Source: Ferranicluibacter quercicola (lineage in GTDB: Bacteria; Pseudomonadota; Alphaproteobacteria; Rhizobiales; Rhizobiaceae). Taken from it: DNA of 64,000 nucleotides. Positions 1 through 7,668 of the stretch are shown piece after piece. The first letter of the stretch is position 1. Each line of letters begins with the position of its first letter. A program made the translations under genes and the position numbers. The notes under the pieces are model-generated. The model was not told the DNA's origin. It did not search any database and worked only from the letters and a program-made list of their open reading frames with translations. The stretch covers positions 7,257 to 71,256 of the forward strand of contig NZ_JAJOZR010000018.1 in the NCBI RefSeq assembly GCF_021168455.1, in the 5' to 3' direction.

Positions 1-162
1 GATGCTTTCGTCCAGCAGATCGCGCTCACGCAGGACGCGGATGGTTTCGGCCGCGTCAGTGTCCGCGGTCTTCGTCGACTCGTAGACGGCGATGCCCCGC
101 ACGTTTCCGCGGAGCCATAGATTCGGGCTGTCTTTTCGTTTGATGAGTTTGAGAACCACCAC
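1..162 (-). CDS. Tyrosine-type integrase, N-terminal part (cut by window edge)
   Basis: Reads leftward off the window, so only about 53 N-terminal residues are visible. They look like the N-terminal arm-binding strand region of phage/ICE tyrosine recombinases (LIKRKDSPNLWLRGNVRG then VYESTKT). The catalytic domain is outside the window. Two in-frame GTG codons (160-162 and 157-159) follow an AGGAGG ribosome site; the second has the better spacing. The neighbouring AlpA-like and ribbon-helix-helix genes fit an integrative element. Family assignment rests on this short stretch only. Confidence 0.75.
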   Translation of the reverse strand, partial: MVVLKLIKRKDSPNLWLRGNVRGIAVYESTKTADTDAAETIRVLRERDLLDESI

Positions 163-346
163 AGGCCTCCTAGGAGAAAACAGGTCCGCCCGCGGCACCG
201 GTGTGCCGACGGCGTTGTTGCGTCTCCTCAATGTGGTGTGTGCGGGTTGGTGAACCGCGAATACAAGCTAGATGGCAGGGAGTGGCTGGTCAATACGGCG
301 CGCCGCATGCTCTCCCCACAAAGATGCGAACCCGGGAAACCAGCGC

Positions 347-381
347 TTGACTCTCATCGACTACCAGAACAAAATGGGAAC
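347..381 (+). promoter_or_regulatory. Putative LexA (SOS) box and promoter
   Basis: GAAC-N7-GAAC lies at 367-381, the alphaproteobacterial LexA operator form, and TTGACT at 347-352 could be the -35 hexamer. With 16-18 bp spacing the -10 would fall inside the box, so LexA binding would occlude the promoter. The site is 45 bp upstream of the first small gene. About two such 8-base matches are expected by chance in 64 kb of both strands, so position is the main support. Confidence 0.6.
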
Positions 382-425
382 ATAGTCCGCAGTATTAGAA
401 AACATTCCCAACCGAGAGTCTCGCA

Positions 426-665
426 ATGACTAGCGCAATGCCTCACCGTGTCCAGCAATCCGATGCCGTTCATATGTCCGCTGACACCTTAGCCGAGGAG
501 ATCATCGCCTCCTACAACGGCGATCACCGGGCGGCGCTGAAGTCTGTGTTGGCGGATTCCCTGTTCTTCCAGTCGCAGCTGCACACCGCCTCGTGCTTGC
601 TCTCGAAAGGTATGGGGAGGGGCTGGGTACCCGCATTCGAGCGCATACCAGCTCAGGAGGGCTGA
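426..665 (+). CDS. Small conserved-type hypothetical protein of the integrative element
   Basis: A 79-residue acidic, helical protein with no domain I can name. The stretch around residues 33-70 (DHRAALKSVLADSLFFQSQ, then MGRGWVPAFER) resembles short unknown proteins frequent in rhizobial mobile elements. The start is uncertain: ATG at 426, 438 and 474 are all in frame and none has a strong ribosome site. It is followed after 2 nt by the zinc-ribbon gene, so the two form an operon behind the LexA box at 367-381. The function is unknown; SOS control would suggest a role in element induction or damage response. Confidence 0.55.
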   Translation: MTSAMPHRVQQSDAVHMSADTLAEEIIASYNGDHRAALKSVLADSLFFQSQLHTASCLLSKGMGRGWVPAFERIPAQEG

Positions 666-667
666 CG

Positions 668-958
668 GTGAAGCATCCGCGCTCGATCGATCTGCGCACG
701 GAAATGTCCGCGCCATTCAAGCCGGCCCGTGCCAGAGACGCCAGTTACGATCTGTGGCGGCTTATCGGCGACTTGCCGCAGTACGAGATCCTCGGCGGCA
801 CCTGCCCGAAGTGCGGGAATGTCGGATGGCTCGACATGGATGTCGTGCGCAGGAAAGTCGGGGCCGACATGAGCCTGAACCATTTTAAGGAGAAGCTCGT
901 CTGCCAATGCGGGAACCGCGAGGGCAATCGGCTCATGATCGGGACTTTGGCGCGGTGA
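668..958 (+). CDS. Small zinc-ribbon protein
   Basis: A 96-residue protein starting at GTG 668, chosen because AGGAGG lies at 655-660 with ideal spacing and because the upstream gene stops at 665. It has two Cys pairs, CPKC (46-49) and CQC (79-81), which together look like a zinc ribbon; the N-terminal 40 residues are basic. Such proteins may bind nucleic acid or act as adaptors, but no specific family is recognised. Second gene of the putative SOS-controlled pair. Confidence 0.65.
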   Translation: MKHPRSIDLRTEMSAPFKPARARDASYDLWRLIGDLPQYEILGGTCPKCGNVGWLDMDVVRRKVGADMSLNHFKEKLVCQCGNREGNRLMIGTLAR

Positions 959-970
959 GGGTGGTAGCCC

Positions 971-1207
971 CTAGCTCTTACCGCTGCGCACCTGCTCCGC
1001 AATTCTCGCCTCAATCTTCTTTTGGATCCACTCCATCACCTCGCTCTTCACGAAGGCAATTCGTCGATCGCCAAGATCGACGGCAGCCGGGAATCGTCCG
1101 GATGTTCTGTAGGCGTTGACCATCGTTCGAGACATGCTTGTCATGATGGCCGCTTGGTTCAATGAGACCAGAACCGCTAGGTCGTTGTCGTCGCGCCGTC
1201 TGAACAT
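971..1207 (-). CDS. AlpA-family (excisionase-like) DNA-binding protein
   Basis: A 78-residue protein with the MerR-like winged helix of AlpA/Xis regulators: a helix with SLNQAAIMTSMSRTMVNAY, then GRFPAAVDLGDRRIAFVKSEVMEWI, ending in a basic tail. In this family the Arg/Phe strand (RRIAFVKSEV) follows the recognition helix. ATG 1207 is preceded by AGGAGAGG. Such proteins switch on integrase or bend DNA for excision; the element integrase lies 0.8 kb away on the same strand. Family confident, role inferred. Confidence 0.82.
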   Translation of the reverse strand: MFRRRDDNDLAVLVSLNQAAIMTSMSRTMVNAYRTSGRFPAAVDLGDRRIAFVKSEVMEWIQKKIEARIAEQVRSGKS

Positions 1208-1346
1208 ACGCCTCTCCTGGTCGATAAGGCTAGCATAGCCAACATTGGCGACCTGGGCAACGAGGATGCGGAAATTATTCTATACTAAGATATTGTATTG
1301 TTTTACAAATTTGTCAAACGCATCAAGCGATCTTAAGCGGCCATAT

Positions 1347-1511
1347 TCACTCAGCAGCGCCCTTCGGCAGAAAGCCTTTGTCTTCAAGGTCGCGGATGAT
1401 CAGGTACTCGACATATGCTGACATCGATCTTCTGTCTGCCTTTGCCGCCTCCTCAAGGGCTTCGCGAACCTCCGGAGCCAGCCGTATCCCGATGCTCGCC
1501 GCACGTACCAT
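1347..1511 (-). CDS. Ribbon-helix-helix (CopG/Arc-type) regulator, 54 aa
   Basis: A short gene on the minus strand. The product starts MVRAASIGIRLAPEVREALEEAA, the beta-strand plus first helix of a ribbon-helix-helix domain, and continues with the second helix SMSAYVEYLIIRDLEDKGF. GAGGGG lies 6-7 nt before the ATG. It is divergent from the gene at 1617, and the intergenic gap is filled with repeats of TGTTNAACA, a likely operator for this protein. It could be an antitoxin-like autoregulator or an element repressor; no toxin partner is evident. Confidence 0.75.
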   Translation of the reverse strand: MVRAASIGIRLAPEVREALEEAAKADRRSMSAYVEYLIIRDLEDKGFLPKGAAE

Positions 1512-1528
1512 TTCTTGCCCCTCAGTTT

Positions 1529-1590
1529 TGTTGAACTTTGTTTAACATTGTTGTTGACGACTATTGAACATCGTTATAGCTTGTTAAACA
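1529..1590. promoter_or_regulatory. Array of operator-like repeats TGTTNAACA
   Basis: Four near-identical palindromic 9-mers lie between the divergent genes: 1529-1537 (TGTTGAACT), 1539-1547 (TGTTTAACA), 1562-1570 (TATTGAACA) and 1582-1590 (TGTTAAACA). A weaker fifth is at 1552-1560. Steps are close to multiples of 10 bp, so all would face one side of the helix. This is the pattern expected for cooperative binding by a ribbon-helix-helix repressor such as the one encoded at 1347-1511. Binding itself is inferred. Confidence 0.6.
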
Positions 1591-1616
1591 GAAAGACGCA
1601 ACGAGGAGCTGGGATA

Positions 1617-2045
1617 ATGGTAAACGAGAAGGTAATATTTGCAGACGTCGAGGATCCGATATGCGCCGCGGCCAATCATGCGGTTCTGGCCAATGAGTTT
1701 GTCTGGAACCTTCTGCGGGAGAACAAGGGGCTGGGGTCGCTCTCAGAGCACCGCGTAACAGCGGCCTGCTCTGTGCTCGAAACGGCCGAGACCGCCGCTC
1801 TGGAAGCTCGTGACACCTACTACGCGGCATTCGAGCAGAACAATGACGCCGCCTTCGGCAAGACGCCTGTTGTCACTGTCGTGAGTGTCCAGGTCGCTTC
1901 CGGCCTTGATGACCTCAAGCAGCAGCTTGAGTTGCTCTACATGGCAACCGCTATGCTGCCCGATGAGGACGATGAGGGCGCAATGAGGGACGGTCTGTCA
2001 CGAGCCTTGAACCTGCTGGCCGAGACGGCAGGGCACCTGCACTAG
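1617..2045 (+). CDS. Hypothetical protein of the integrative element
   Basis: A 142-residue acidic, mostly helical protein with no recognised domain. ATG 1617 follows GAGGAG at the right distance. The gene is read away from the ribbon-helix-helix repressor gene and starts 26 bp past the operator repeats, so it is probably the main target of that repressor. Its stop is only 7 nt before the tRNA-Arg gene, suggesting one transcript through both to the terminator at 2212-2240. Function unknown. Confidence 0.65.
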   Translation: MVNEKVIFADVEDPICAAANHAVLANEFVWNLLRENKGLGSLSEHRVTAACSVLETAETAALEARDTYYAAFEQNNDAAFGKTPVVTVVSVQVASGLDDLKQQLELLYMATAMLPDEDDEGAMRDGLSRALNLLAETAGHLH

Positions 2046-2052
2046 AAGTTTC

Positions 2053-2129
2053 GGCCCGCTGGCGCAATTGGATAGCGCACCGGTTTTCTACCCTGGAGGT
2101 TCCTGATTCGAGTTCAGGGCGGGCCACCA
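2053..2129 (+). tRNA. tRNA-Arg (anticodon UCU), element-borne
   Basis: A 77-nt cloverleaf with encoded CCA: acceptor GGCCCGC/GCGGGCC, D stem GCGC/GCGC, anticodon TCT at 2087-2089, T arm CCTGA-TTCGAGT-TCAGG. The anticodon stem is weak (one G-U pair and a T84/C92 mismatch next to the loop), unlike a normal chromosomal tRNA. It sits 7 nt after an element gene and before a terminator, so it looks like cargo or an attachment-site relic rather than a core tRNA. Confidence 0.8.
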
Positions 2130-2211
2130 AAATACAGAGCATGTGCATCCACCACCTCGCGGGCTCACCACCCGAGTGCACAGCTCAAGGCGCGGCGTAT
2201 GCTGCTGCCGG

Positions 2212-2240
2212 CCGCTCGCTGTCACAGCGAGCGGTTTTTT
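2212..2240 (+). terminator. Rho-independent terminator
   Basis: A perfect 10-bp GC-rich stem (CCGCTCGCTG, loop TCA, CAGCGAGCGG) is followed by six T residues. It ends the transcript of the 1617 gene and tRNA-Arg. Confidence 0.88.
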
Positions 2241-2295
2241 CTGAGTTATGACAGAGGATAATAAAACCCAAATAAACCAATAAAAACAACGGAAA

Positions 2296-2385
2296 TGGCG
2301 GAAGAGGTGGGATTCGAACCCACGGTACGGTCTCCCGCACGCCGGTTTTCAAGACCGGTTCCTTAAACCACTCGGACACTCTTCC
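2296..2385 (-). tRNA. tRNA-Ser (anticodon UGA)
   Basis: A 90-nt class II tRNA including CCA: acceptor GGAAGAG/CTCTTCC, discriminator G, long variable arm, T loop TTCGAAT, anticodon TGA within CTTGAAA. Structure is normal. tRNA-Ser genes are common integration targets, and the element terminator is only about 60 bp away, but I see no repeated attachment sequence inside the window. Confidence 0.95.
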
Positions 2386-2501
2386 AGAGACTTTTGGCGC
2401 GCGAGGGTCTGGTTGGATTATCGTTTGAGGGGGCCCTCGTCAACTCGGGGTTTGATGCGGATGGTCGGCGAGGGCCGGCATCCGATGGTCCGTTAAGGTT
2501 T

Positions 2502-2526
2502 GGAACAAAAGCAGATTGGGGGTGTT
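2502..2526 (+). promoter_or_regulatory. Possible EcfG-like promoter (weak)
   Basis: GGAAC, 16-bp spacer, TGTT upstream of the small secreted-protein gene. The -10 differs from the usual CGTT by one base. The GGAACA/TGTTCC ends also make a 6-bp inverted repeat, so it could instead be a regulator site. Confidence 0.3.
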
Positions 2527-2562
2527 CCTGGCGTATATCATCATGGCAACGGAGATACAGAG

Positions 2563-2832
2563 ATGCGGAAGGTCGGAATGTGCATGGCTTTGAGCCTCGG
2601 TGCTGCGTTTTCCAAGCCGGCTGTTGCTGCTCTCGGAGATCCGGCATCCTACGCTCGGGACGACGTTGTCGTCGCCGCGTTTTACAATACGACTCCCGCA
2701 GGTGGCTCTGCCAGCGAAGAGACGGCAGATATTTGCGTGCCGCCGGAGGAGCAGTATATTCCGTCCTTCGTACGCGATCCGCGCGGCCGTATCGTGGGCG
2801 TGAATTACACGATTATCGAATATGTTTGCTGA
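2563..2832 (+). CDS. Small exported hypothetical protein
   Basis: An 89-residue protein whose first 23 residues (MRKVGMCMALSLGAAFSKPA) are a typical signal peptide with a probable cut after AVA. The mature part has two Cys and ends in YVC, so a disulphide in the periplasm is possible. ATG 2563 is used because GGAG lies 8 nt upstream; an in-frame ATG at 2500 has no ribosome site. No family recognised. It stands alone between the tRNA-Ser and rlpA. Confidence 0.6.
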   Translation: MRKVGMCMALSLGAAFSKPAVAALGDPASYARDDVVVAAFYNTTPAGGSASEETADICVPPEEQYIPSFVRDPRGRIVGVNYTIIEYVC

Positions 2833-3030
2833 CGGGAGTAGAGCTGGCGATCTTGCGATCGCAACCACTCGTTAACCATAAACACGAATTCCCGGCGGAG
2901 CGCGAAGCCCGCATTCGCATTTACGCCATGTTGCTGTCATTTTTGACGACTGTATCCTTTTGATACGATCGGTCCGCCCATGAGGGGCTTGAGCGTTCCG
3001 ATTTCGTCAGACAGCGGCAATGTGGGACAG

Positions 3031-4128
3031 ATGACTTTCAGACAATATGCACGTTTCCTCGCAAGGGGTGCTGGCTTTGCCGCCGTTCCGGCGATCTGCC
3101 TGGCACTGACGTCCTGCGGAACCACGGCGCAGGTCGAGGCGCCGAAAAAGCGGAGCAAAGAGTATTTTCCGGAGTCGGTCTATGGCGTCAAGGCGAGCCC
3201 CCGCGTCGCCGACGGCAAGAACATTCCGAAGGGCGGCGGGCGTTATCAGGTCGGCAAGCCCTACAAGGTTAAGGACAAGTGGTACACGCCGAAAGAGGAC
3301 TTCAGCTACAACAAGGTCGGTATCTCCTCGTGGTACGGCTCGGCCTTCCATGGTCGCCTCACGGCCAATGGCGAGGTCTATGATACGGCGCATCTGTCTG
3401 CGGCCCATCCCACCTTTCCGCTGCCCAGCTATGCGCGCGTGACGAATGTCGAGAACGGCTCGTCGGTCATCGTGCGCGTGAACGATCGGGGACCCTACGA
3501 ATACGGCCGTATCATCGATGTTTCCTCCAAGACGGCCGATCTCCTCGACATCAAGCGCAAGGGCAGCGCGCAGGTTCGCGTCCAGTATGTGGGCCGCGCG
3601 CCGCTCGAGGGCAACGATATGCCCTATCTGATGGCATCCTATGCCGCCAAGGGCAGCCGCGTACCGGGTATCGCGCCGGAAGGGCAGATCGCGTCGGGCG
3701 TCATGGTCGCGTCGAACGAACCGCTGGCCCGGCAGATGAAGAGCCTCGGATCGTCGGACCTCGGAACGGTATCCATTCCCGCCAAGGCGCCCGTGCCGCA
3801 GCCCGCACGCAATTCTGTCGCGCCGTCCGCGCATCCCTCGCTTGACAGTGCCTCCTCGATGACGGCCCTTGCCGAGCCGCAGCATGTCCTGCGCGCGCCG
3901 GGCGCCATGGACGCGCTCGAGGCCTTCGTGACCTTGCCGGATGTCGGCCCGATCCCGGCAGAGCGTCCGAGCACCTTCGGCAAGCCGGGAAACGGCGTTC
4001 TCTACGCTGCAGCCTATGTGGAAGCGCGCGTCAGCACCTCGGAGACCGCGTTCGATGCCATCATGGTCGATCCGCATGCTTTGACCTCCTCCGCCATCAT
4101 CGCACATGCCAAACGCAACGCTCGCTAA
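3031..4128 (+). CDS. rlpA: RlpA-family septal ring lipoprotein
   Basis: 365 residues from ATG 3031 (GGGAC upstream; an in-frame ATG at 2980 lacks a ribosome site). Signal peptide with lipobox LTSC, acylated Cys29. The double-psi beta-barrel (SSWYGSAFHGRLTANGE, then VRVNDRGPY) occupies roughly residues 92-190; in RlpA enzymes this fold cleaves peptide-stripped glycan strands. The C-terminal 170 residues are low-complexity and Pro/Ala-rich, and no SPOR repeat is visible, so septal targeting would need other contacts. Lies upstream of dac, as in other Rhizobiaceae. Confidence 0.88.
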   Translation: MTFRQYARFLARGAGFAAVPAICLALTSCGTTAQVEAPKKRSKEYFPESVYGVKASPRVADGKNIPKGGGRYQVGKPYKVKDKWYTPKEDFSYNKVGISSWYGSAFHGRLTANGEVYDTAHLSAAHPTFPLPSYARVTNVENGSSVIVRVNDRGPYEYGRIIDVSSKTADLLDIKRKGSAQVRVQYVGRAPLEGNDMPYLMASYAAKGSRVPGIAPEGQIASGVMVASNEPLARQMKSLGSSDLGTVSIPAKAPVPQPARNSVAPSAHPSLDSASSMTALAEPQHVLRAPGAMDALEAFVTLPDVGPIPAERPSTFGKPGNGVLYAAAYVEARVSTSETAFDAIMVDPHALTSSAIIAHAKRNAR

Positions 4129-4164
4129 GGTGGGCGAGATGGGGGCGACCCCGGGGGAGGCTTC

Positions 4165-5322
4165 GTGAGGCGGCGCATGCTCTGCAGGACATGGGCGCTG
4201 GCACTGGCGCTTGCGCTCTGCAGCACCGCGTCCGGCGCGCAGGAGTTCGAGACGAAGGCGCGCCAGGCACTCGTCATCGATGCGCTGACGGAAACCGTTC
4301 TTCTGGAGAAAGCAGCCGACGAGGCCGTTCCCCCGGCCTCCATGGCCAAGATGATGACGGTGGAGCTGGTGCTCTCGGCACTGAAGGACGGGAGCCTTTC
4401 GCGCGAGTCGCTGTTTCCCGTCAGCGAACATGCCTGGCGGACGGGCGGGGCGCCCTCCGGCACATCGGCGATGTTTGCGGCGCTGAATTCCCGCGTGTCG
4501 GTCGGGGATCTGCTTCAGGGCGTCGTCGTTCAATATGCCAATGATGCCTGCATCGTCCTTGCCGAGGGCATGGTCGGCAGCGAGGCTGGGTTTGCGGAAC
4601 GCATGACGGCCCGGGCACGGGCGATCGGGCTGAAGGCATCGACCTTCGCCAATCCCACAGGCCTGCCGGCCGACGGCAATCTCACGACGATGCGGGACCT
4701 CGTGATGCTCGCGCGCCATCTCCGCACGTCCTATCCCGACGATATTCCGCTTTTCCGCCAGGCCGAGTTCGAGTGGAACAAGATCCGCCAGCGAAACCGG
4801 AATCCGCTGATCTTCGCCAATATCGGCGTCGACGGCTATGTCACCGGTTTTGCCGAAGGTTACGGCTACGGCCTCGTCGCATCCATGGAGCGGGACGGGC
4901 GGCGCGTCGATCTGGCGCTGAACGGGTTGGCGACGGACAAGGACCGTTTGGCCGAGGCAAGGCGCGTGTTCGACTGGGCCATGACGAACTTCTCGGAGAA
5001 GCGGCTCTTTGCCGGAGGCGAGACGGTGGCGGAAGCCAGCGTCTACGGCGGCGATCGCGCTTCCGTCGGGCTGGTGACGGCGAGCCCCGTCGATATTCTG
5101 CTTCCGGTAAAAACACCCGCGAAGCTGACCGCCCGCGTCGTCTATCGCTGGCCTCTGACGGTGCCCGTGCGGGCAGGGGAGGTCGCGGGCACGCTGCGCA
5201 TCTGGAACGGAGAGCAGTTGTTGCGGGAGGTGCCGCTGAAGACTGCAGCATCGGTCGAGGCCGGGTCGCTGACGAGCCGTGCTGCGGATGCCCTGAAGGA
5301 ACTGCTGTTTTTCTGGCTTTGA
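4165..5322 (+). CDS. D-alanyl-D-alanine carboxypeptidase family protein, altered active site
   Basis: 385 residues, peptidase S11 (DacA/PBP5) family, exported (signal peptide to about residue 25). The nucleophile motif SMAK is at 59-62. The other two signature motifs are changed: SxN reads YAN (124-126) and KTG reads VTG (226-228). In active penicillin-binding proteins those Ser and Lys residues take part in acyl transfer, so enzymatic activity is doubtful; a structural or peptidoglycan-binding role is possible. The C-terminal domain that normally anchors to membrane is present (about 270-385). Sits between rlpA and tmk. Confidence 0.82.
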   Translation: MRRRMLCRTWALALALALCSTASGAQEFETKARQALVIDALTETVLLEKAADEAVPPASMAKMMTVELVLSALKDGSLSRESLFPVSEHAWRTGGAPSGTSAMFAALNSRVSVGDLLQGVVVQYANDACIVLAEGMVGSEAGFAERMTARARAIGLKASTFANPTGLPADGNLTTMRDLVMLARHLRTSYPDDIPLFRQAEFEWNKIRQRNRNPLIFANIGVDGYVTGFAEGYGYGLVASMERDGRRVDLALNGLATDKDRLAEARRVFDWAMTNFSEKRLFAGGETVAEASVYGGDRASVGLVTASPVDILLPVKTPAKLTARVVYRWPLTVPVRAGEVAGTLRIWNGEQLLREVPLKTAASVEAGSLTSRAADALKELLFFWL

Positions 5323-5469
5323 CGACTCCTGTCTGTGGCGCCGGGCCTGTTCGGGCGGCCTTGCGTCCTTTTCCGGCACGCGTGTTTTCAGACGATGCAC
5401 AATAGGTTACTGGAACGTCTCCCCTTGTCCGTTCTCCGGGCTTGGGATCGCGACGATTGAGGCAATGAA

Positions 5470-6150
5470 TTGACGGCTGATGCGATGTTCGTGACATTCG
5501 AAGGCGGCGAGGGGGTCGGCAAATCGACCCAGATCCGTCGTCTGGCCAGTGCGCTGGAAGCGCAAGGCCATGCCGTGCGCATCACCCGCGAGCCCGGTGG
5601 TTCCGCCGGGGCCGAAGCGGTGCGGCACGTGATCCTGTCAGGGGCTGCGGAATCCTACGGGGTTCGCATGGAAGCGCTGCTCTTTGCCGCCGCACGCAGC
5701 GACCATGTGGAAACCGTGATCCGCCCCGCGCTGGAAAGTGGCTGCATGGTCCTCTGCGACCGTTTCATGGACTCCTCCCGCGTCTACCAGGGCATCACCG
5801 GCAATCTTCCCGAAGCCCTCATCGACGGTCTGGAGCGGCTGGCGATCAATGGGCTACGCCCCGACATCACCATCATTCTCGACATGCCGGCAGCGAGCGG
5901 GCTCGCGCGGGCGCGGGCGCGGGCGTCGGAGGCCGCGGACATGGCGAGTGCCGTGCCGGATCGCTTCGAGAAGGAAGAACTGGAAACGCATGAGAAGCGC
6001 CGCGAGGCCTTTCTCGATATTGCCGCGCGCGATCCCGCGCGGTGTCGCGTGGTCGATGCCTCCCGGTCCGTCGATGCCATTGCACACGATGTGCTGGCAA
6101 CCGTGGAAGCGCGCATCGCGGAGCGGCAGGCGGAAAGGCGAGACGCATGA
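5470..6150 (+). CDS. tmk: Thymidylate kinase
   Basis: 226 residues; phosphorylates dTMP to dTDP. P-loop GGEGVGKST near the N-terminus, DRF motif (CDRFMDSSRVYQG) and the lid region rich in Arg. TTG at 5470 is taken as start because TGAGG lies 7 nt upstream; ATG 5485 is an alternative that removes five residues. Its stop overlaps the holB start (ATGA), so the two are translationally coupled. Confidence 0.95.
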   Translation: MTADAMFVTFEGGEGVGKSTQIRRLASALEAQGHAVRITREPGGSAGAEAVRHVILSGAAESYGVRMEALLFAAARSDHVETVIRPALESGCMVLCDRFMDSSRVYQGITGNLPEALIDGLERLAINGLRPDITIILDMPAASGLARARARASEAADMASAVPDRFEKEELETHEKRREAFLDIAARDPARCRVVDASRSVDAIAHDVLATVEARIAERQAERRDA

Positions 6151-7187
6151 CCGACGGTCGATCCGATGTCCTCGACGGCGCGATCGCGCCATCCGACAAC
6201 AGCGCGCTGTTCGGGCACCAAGAGGCGCAGGCTTTTCTCGCGGCCGGCTATCGCTCCGGCAAGGGACATCATGCCATTCTCATCGAGGGGCCGGAGGGCA
6301 TCGGCAAGGCGACGCTCGCCTTTCGCTTCGCCAACCACATTCTCAGCCATCCCGAGCCGGCCGATGCGCCGCCGGAAATTGCCGATCCCGATCCGGGTTC
6401 TGTCGTCAGCCGGCAGATTGCGGCCGGGTCGTCGCACAATGTTCTGCACCTCACGCGTCCGGTGGATGAGAAGACCGGCAAGGTAAAAAGTGCGATCACG
6501 GTGGACGAGGTGCGCCGGGCAGGGCGGTTCTTCGCGCAAACCTCGGGTACCGGCAACTGGCGCATCATCATCATCGACCCGGCCGACGATCTCAACCGGA
6601 ATGCGGCCAATGCCATCCTCAAGATTCTGGAGGAGCCGCCGAAGCGGTCGATGTTCCTCGTTCTCACCCACACACCCGGCCGCCTTCTGCCCACCATCCG
6701 CTCGCGCTGCCTGCCACTGGCACTAAAACCCCTTGCCGACGACGACATGACCCGGGCACTGGCGCATCTCGACATCCGGCTGGAGGGGGAGCGGGGCGAG
6801 CGCGTGCTTGCGGCCGCGAAGGGCAGCGTTTCGGAGGCGTTGAAGCTCATCAATTATGGCGGACTCGACATCATCGACGCCTTCGACCACATGCTCGGCC
6901 ATCCCGACGACGCGCCGGCGCGACGCGAGATGCACAAGCTCGGCGACATTCTGGCGGCGAAGGACAGCGATACGATATTTGCCTTTTTCGCGACGCTTGT
7001 CGCGCGCCACGTAAACGCACAGGCCAAGGCGGCCGGCCTTGGCGGCGATCTGGCCGCGGCCGAACGTTTCGCGCGGCTTTCCTCGGACCTGTCCGAGCGG
7101 CTGACGGTCGCCGACGCCTACAATCTCGACCGCAAGCAGACCGTCCTCTCGATTCTCGATGATCTCAGGACGGCCGGCCGGTTCTAG
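6147..7187 (+). CDS. holB: DNA polymerase III subunit delta-prime
   Basis: 346 residues; clamp-loader subunit. AAA+ fold with EGPEGIGKATLAF (P-loop-like) and the sensor region WRIIIIDPADDLNRNAANAILKILEEPP, typical of HolB. ATG overlaps the tmk stop. Conserved tmk-holB-metG-tatD order. Confidence 0.93.
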   Translation: MTDGRSDVLDGAIAPSDNSALFGHQEAQAFLAAGYRSGKGHHAILIEGPEGIGKATLAFRFANHILSHPEPADAPPEIADPDPGSVVSRQIAAGSSHNVLHLTRPVDEKTGKVKSAITVDEVRRAGRFFAQTSGTGNWRIIIIDPADDLNRNAANAILKILEEPPKRSMFLVLTHTPGRLLPTIRSRCLPLALKPLADDDMTRALAHLDIRLEGERGERVLAAAKGSVSEALKLINYGGLDIIDAFDHMLGHPDDAPARREMHKLGDILAAKDSDTIFAFFATLVARHVNAQAKAAGLGGDLAAAERFARLSSDLSERLTVADAYNLDRKQTVLSILDDLRTAGRF

Positions 7188-7190
7188 AGA

Positions 7191-7514
7191 TCAGGGTGCA
7201 GTCCCATCCGTTCCAACAGGCGAAAAGCGCCACTTCCGTTCGACGGCGGCATCGAGATCGAGCCCGTGCCGATGGGCGAAGAGCAGGACATGGCCGAGGA
7301 GATCGGCGGTCTCGTCTTCCAAGGCGGTTCTCAACGTCTCCTCGTCGAGGCCCTTTCGGCGCGCCCGTCCGCTCAGCCGGTTCCATGCTTGCGTGACCTC
7401 GCCCATCTCCTCGACGAGCTTGAGGATGAACCAGTCGTCGTCCCGCAGAATGCCGGTCGTTTCCGCATAGCGAACAGAGGCCCGCTCGAAGTCTTTCTGC
7501 AATTTTCCCAACAT
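7191..7514 (-). CDS. MazG-like nucleotide pyrophosphohydrolase
   Basis: 107 residues with the all-alpha NTP pyrophosphohydrolase motifs: KLVEEMGEVTQAW (ExxE) and DETADLLGHVLLF (ExxD), which bind Mg2+. Members hydrolyse (d)NTPs or act on ADP-sugars and nucleotide derivatives; substrate here unknown. ATG 7514 follows GGGAGAGAGGG. Convergent with holB (3-nt gap) and divergent from metG. Confidence 0.82.
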   Translation of the reverse strand: MLGKLQKDFERASVRYAETTGILRDDDWFILKLVEEMGEVTQAWNRLSGRARRKGLDEETLRTALEDETADLLGHVLLFAHRHGLDLDAAVERKWRFSPVGTDGTAP

Positions 7515-7668
7515 GACCCTCTCTCCCTTCGTTCCTTTTTTGTTCCTGCAGACCATTTCCGTCAAGAAGCCCGGTCGCTTTTTGCAGGGTTTCCATTCCC
7601 ACCGCCCGTGGGATGGTTTAAGAGCGGGGCAGGCCAGAAAAGCTCACAGCCAGAAGTTCACAATTGCC

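Noticed and set aside
238..429. 63-codon frame upstream of the SOS-controlled genes
   Set aside because: It runs across the LexA box and promoter and has no domain or ribosome site.
3007..5400. 797-codon open frame on the minus strand over rlpA and dac
   Set aside because: Shadow of two well-recognised genes; Arg/Gly/His rich with no domain.
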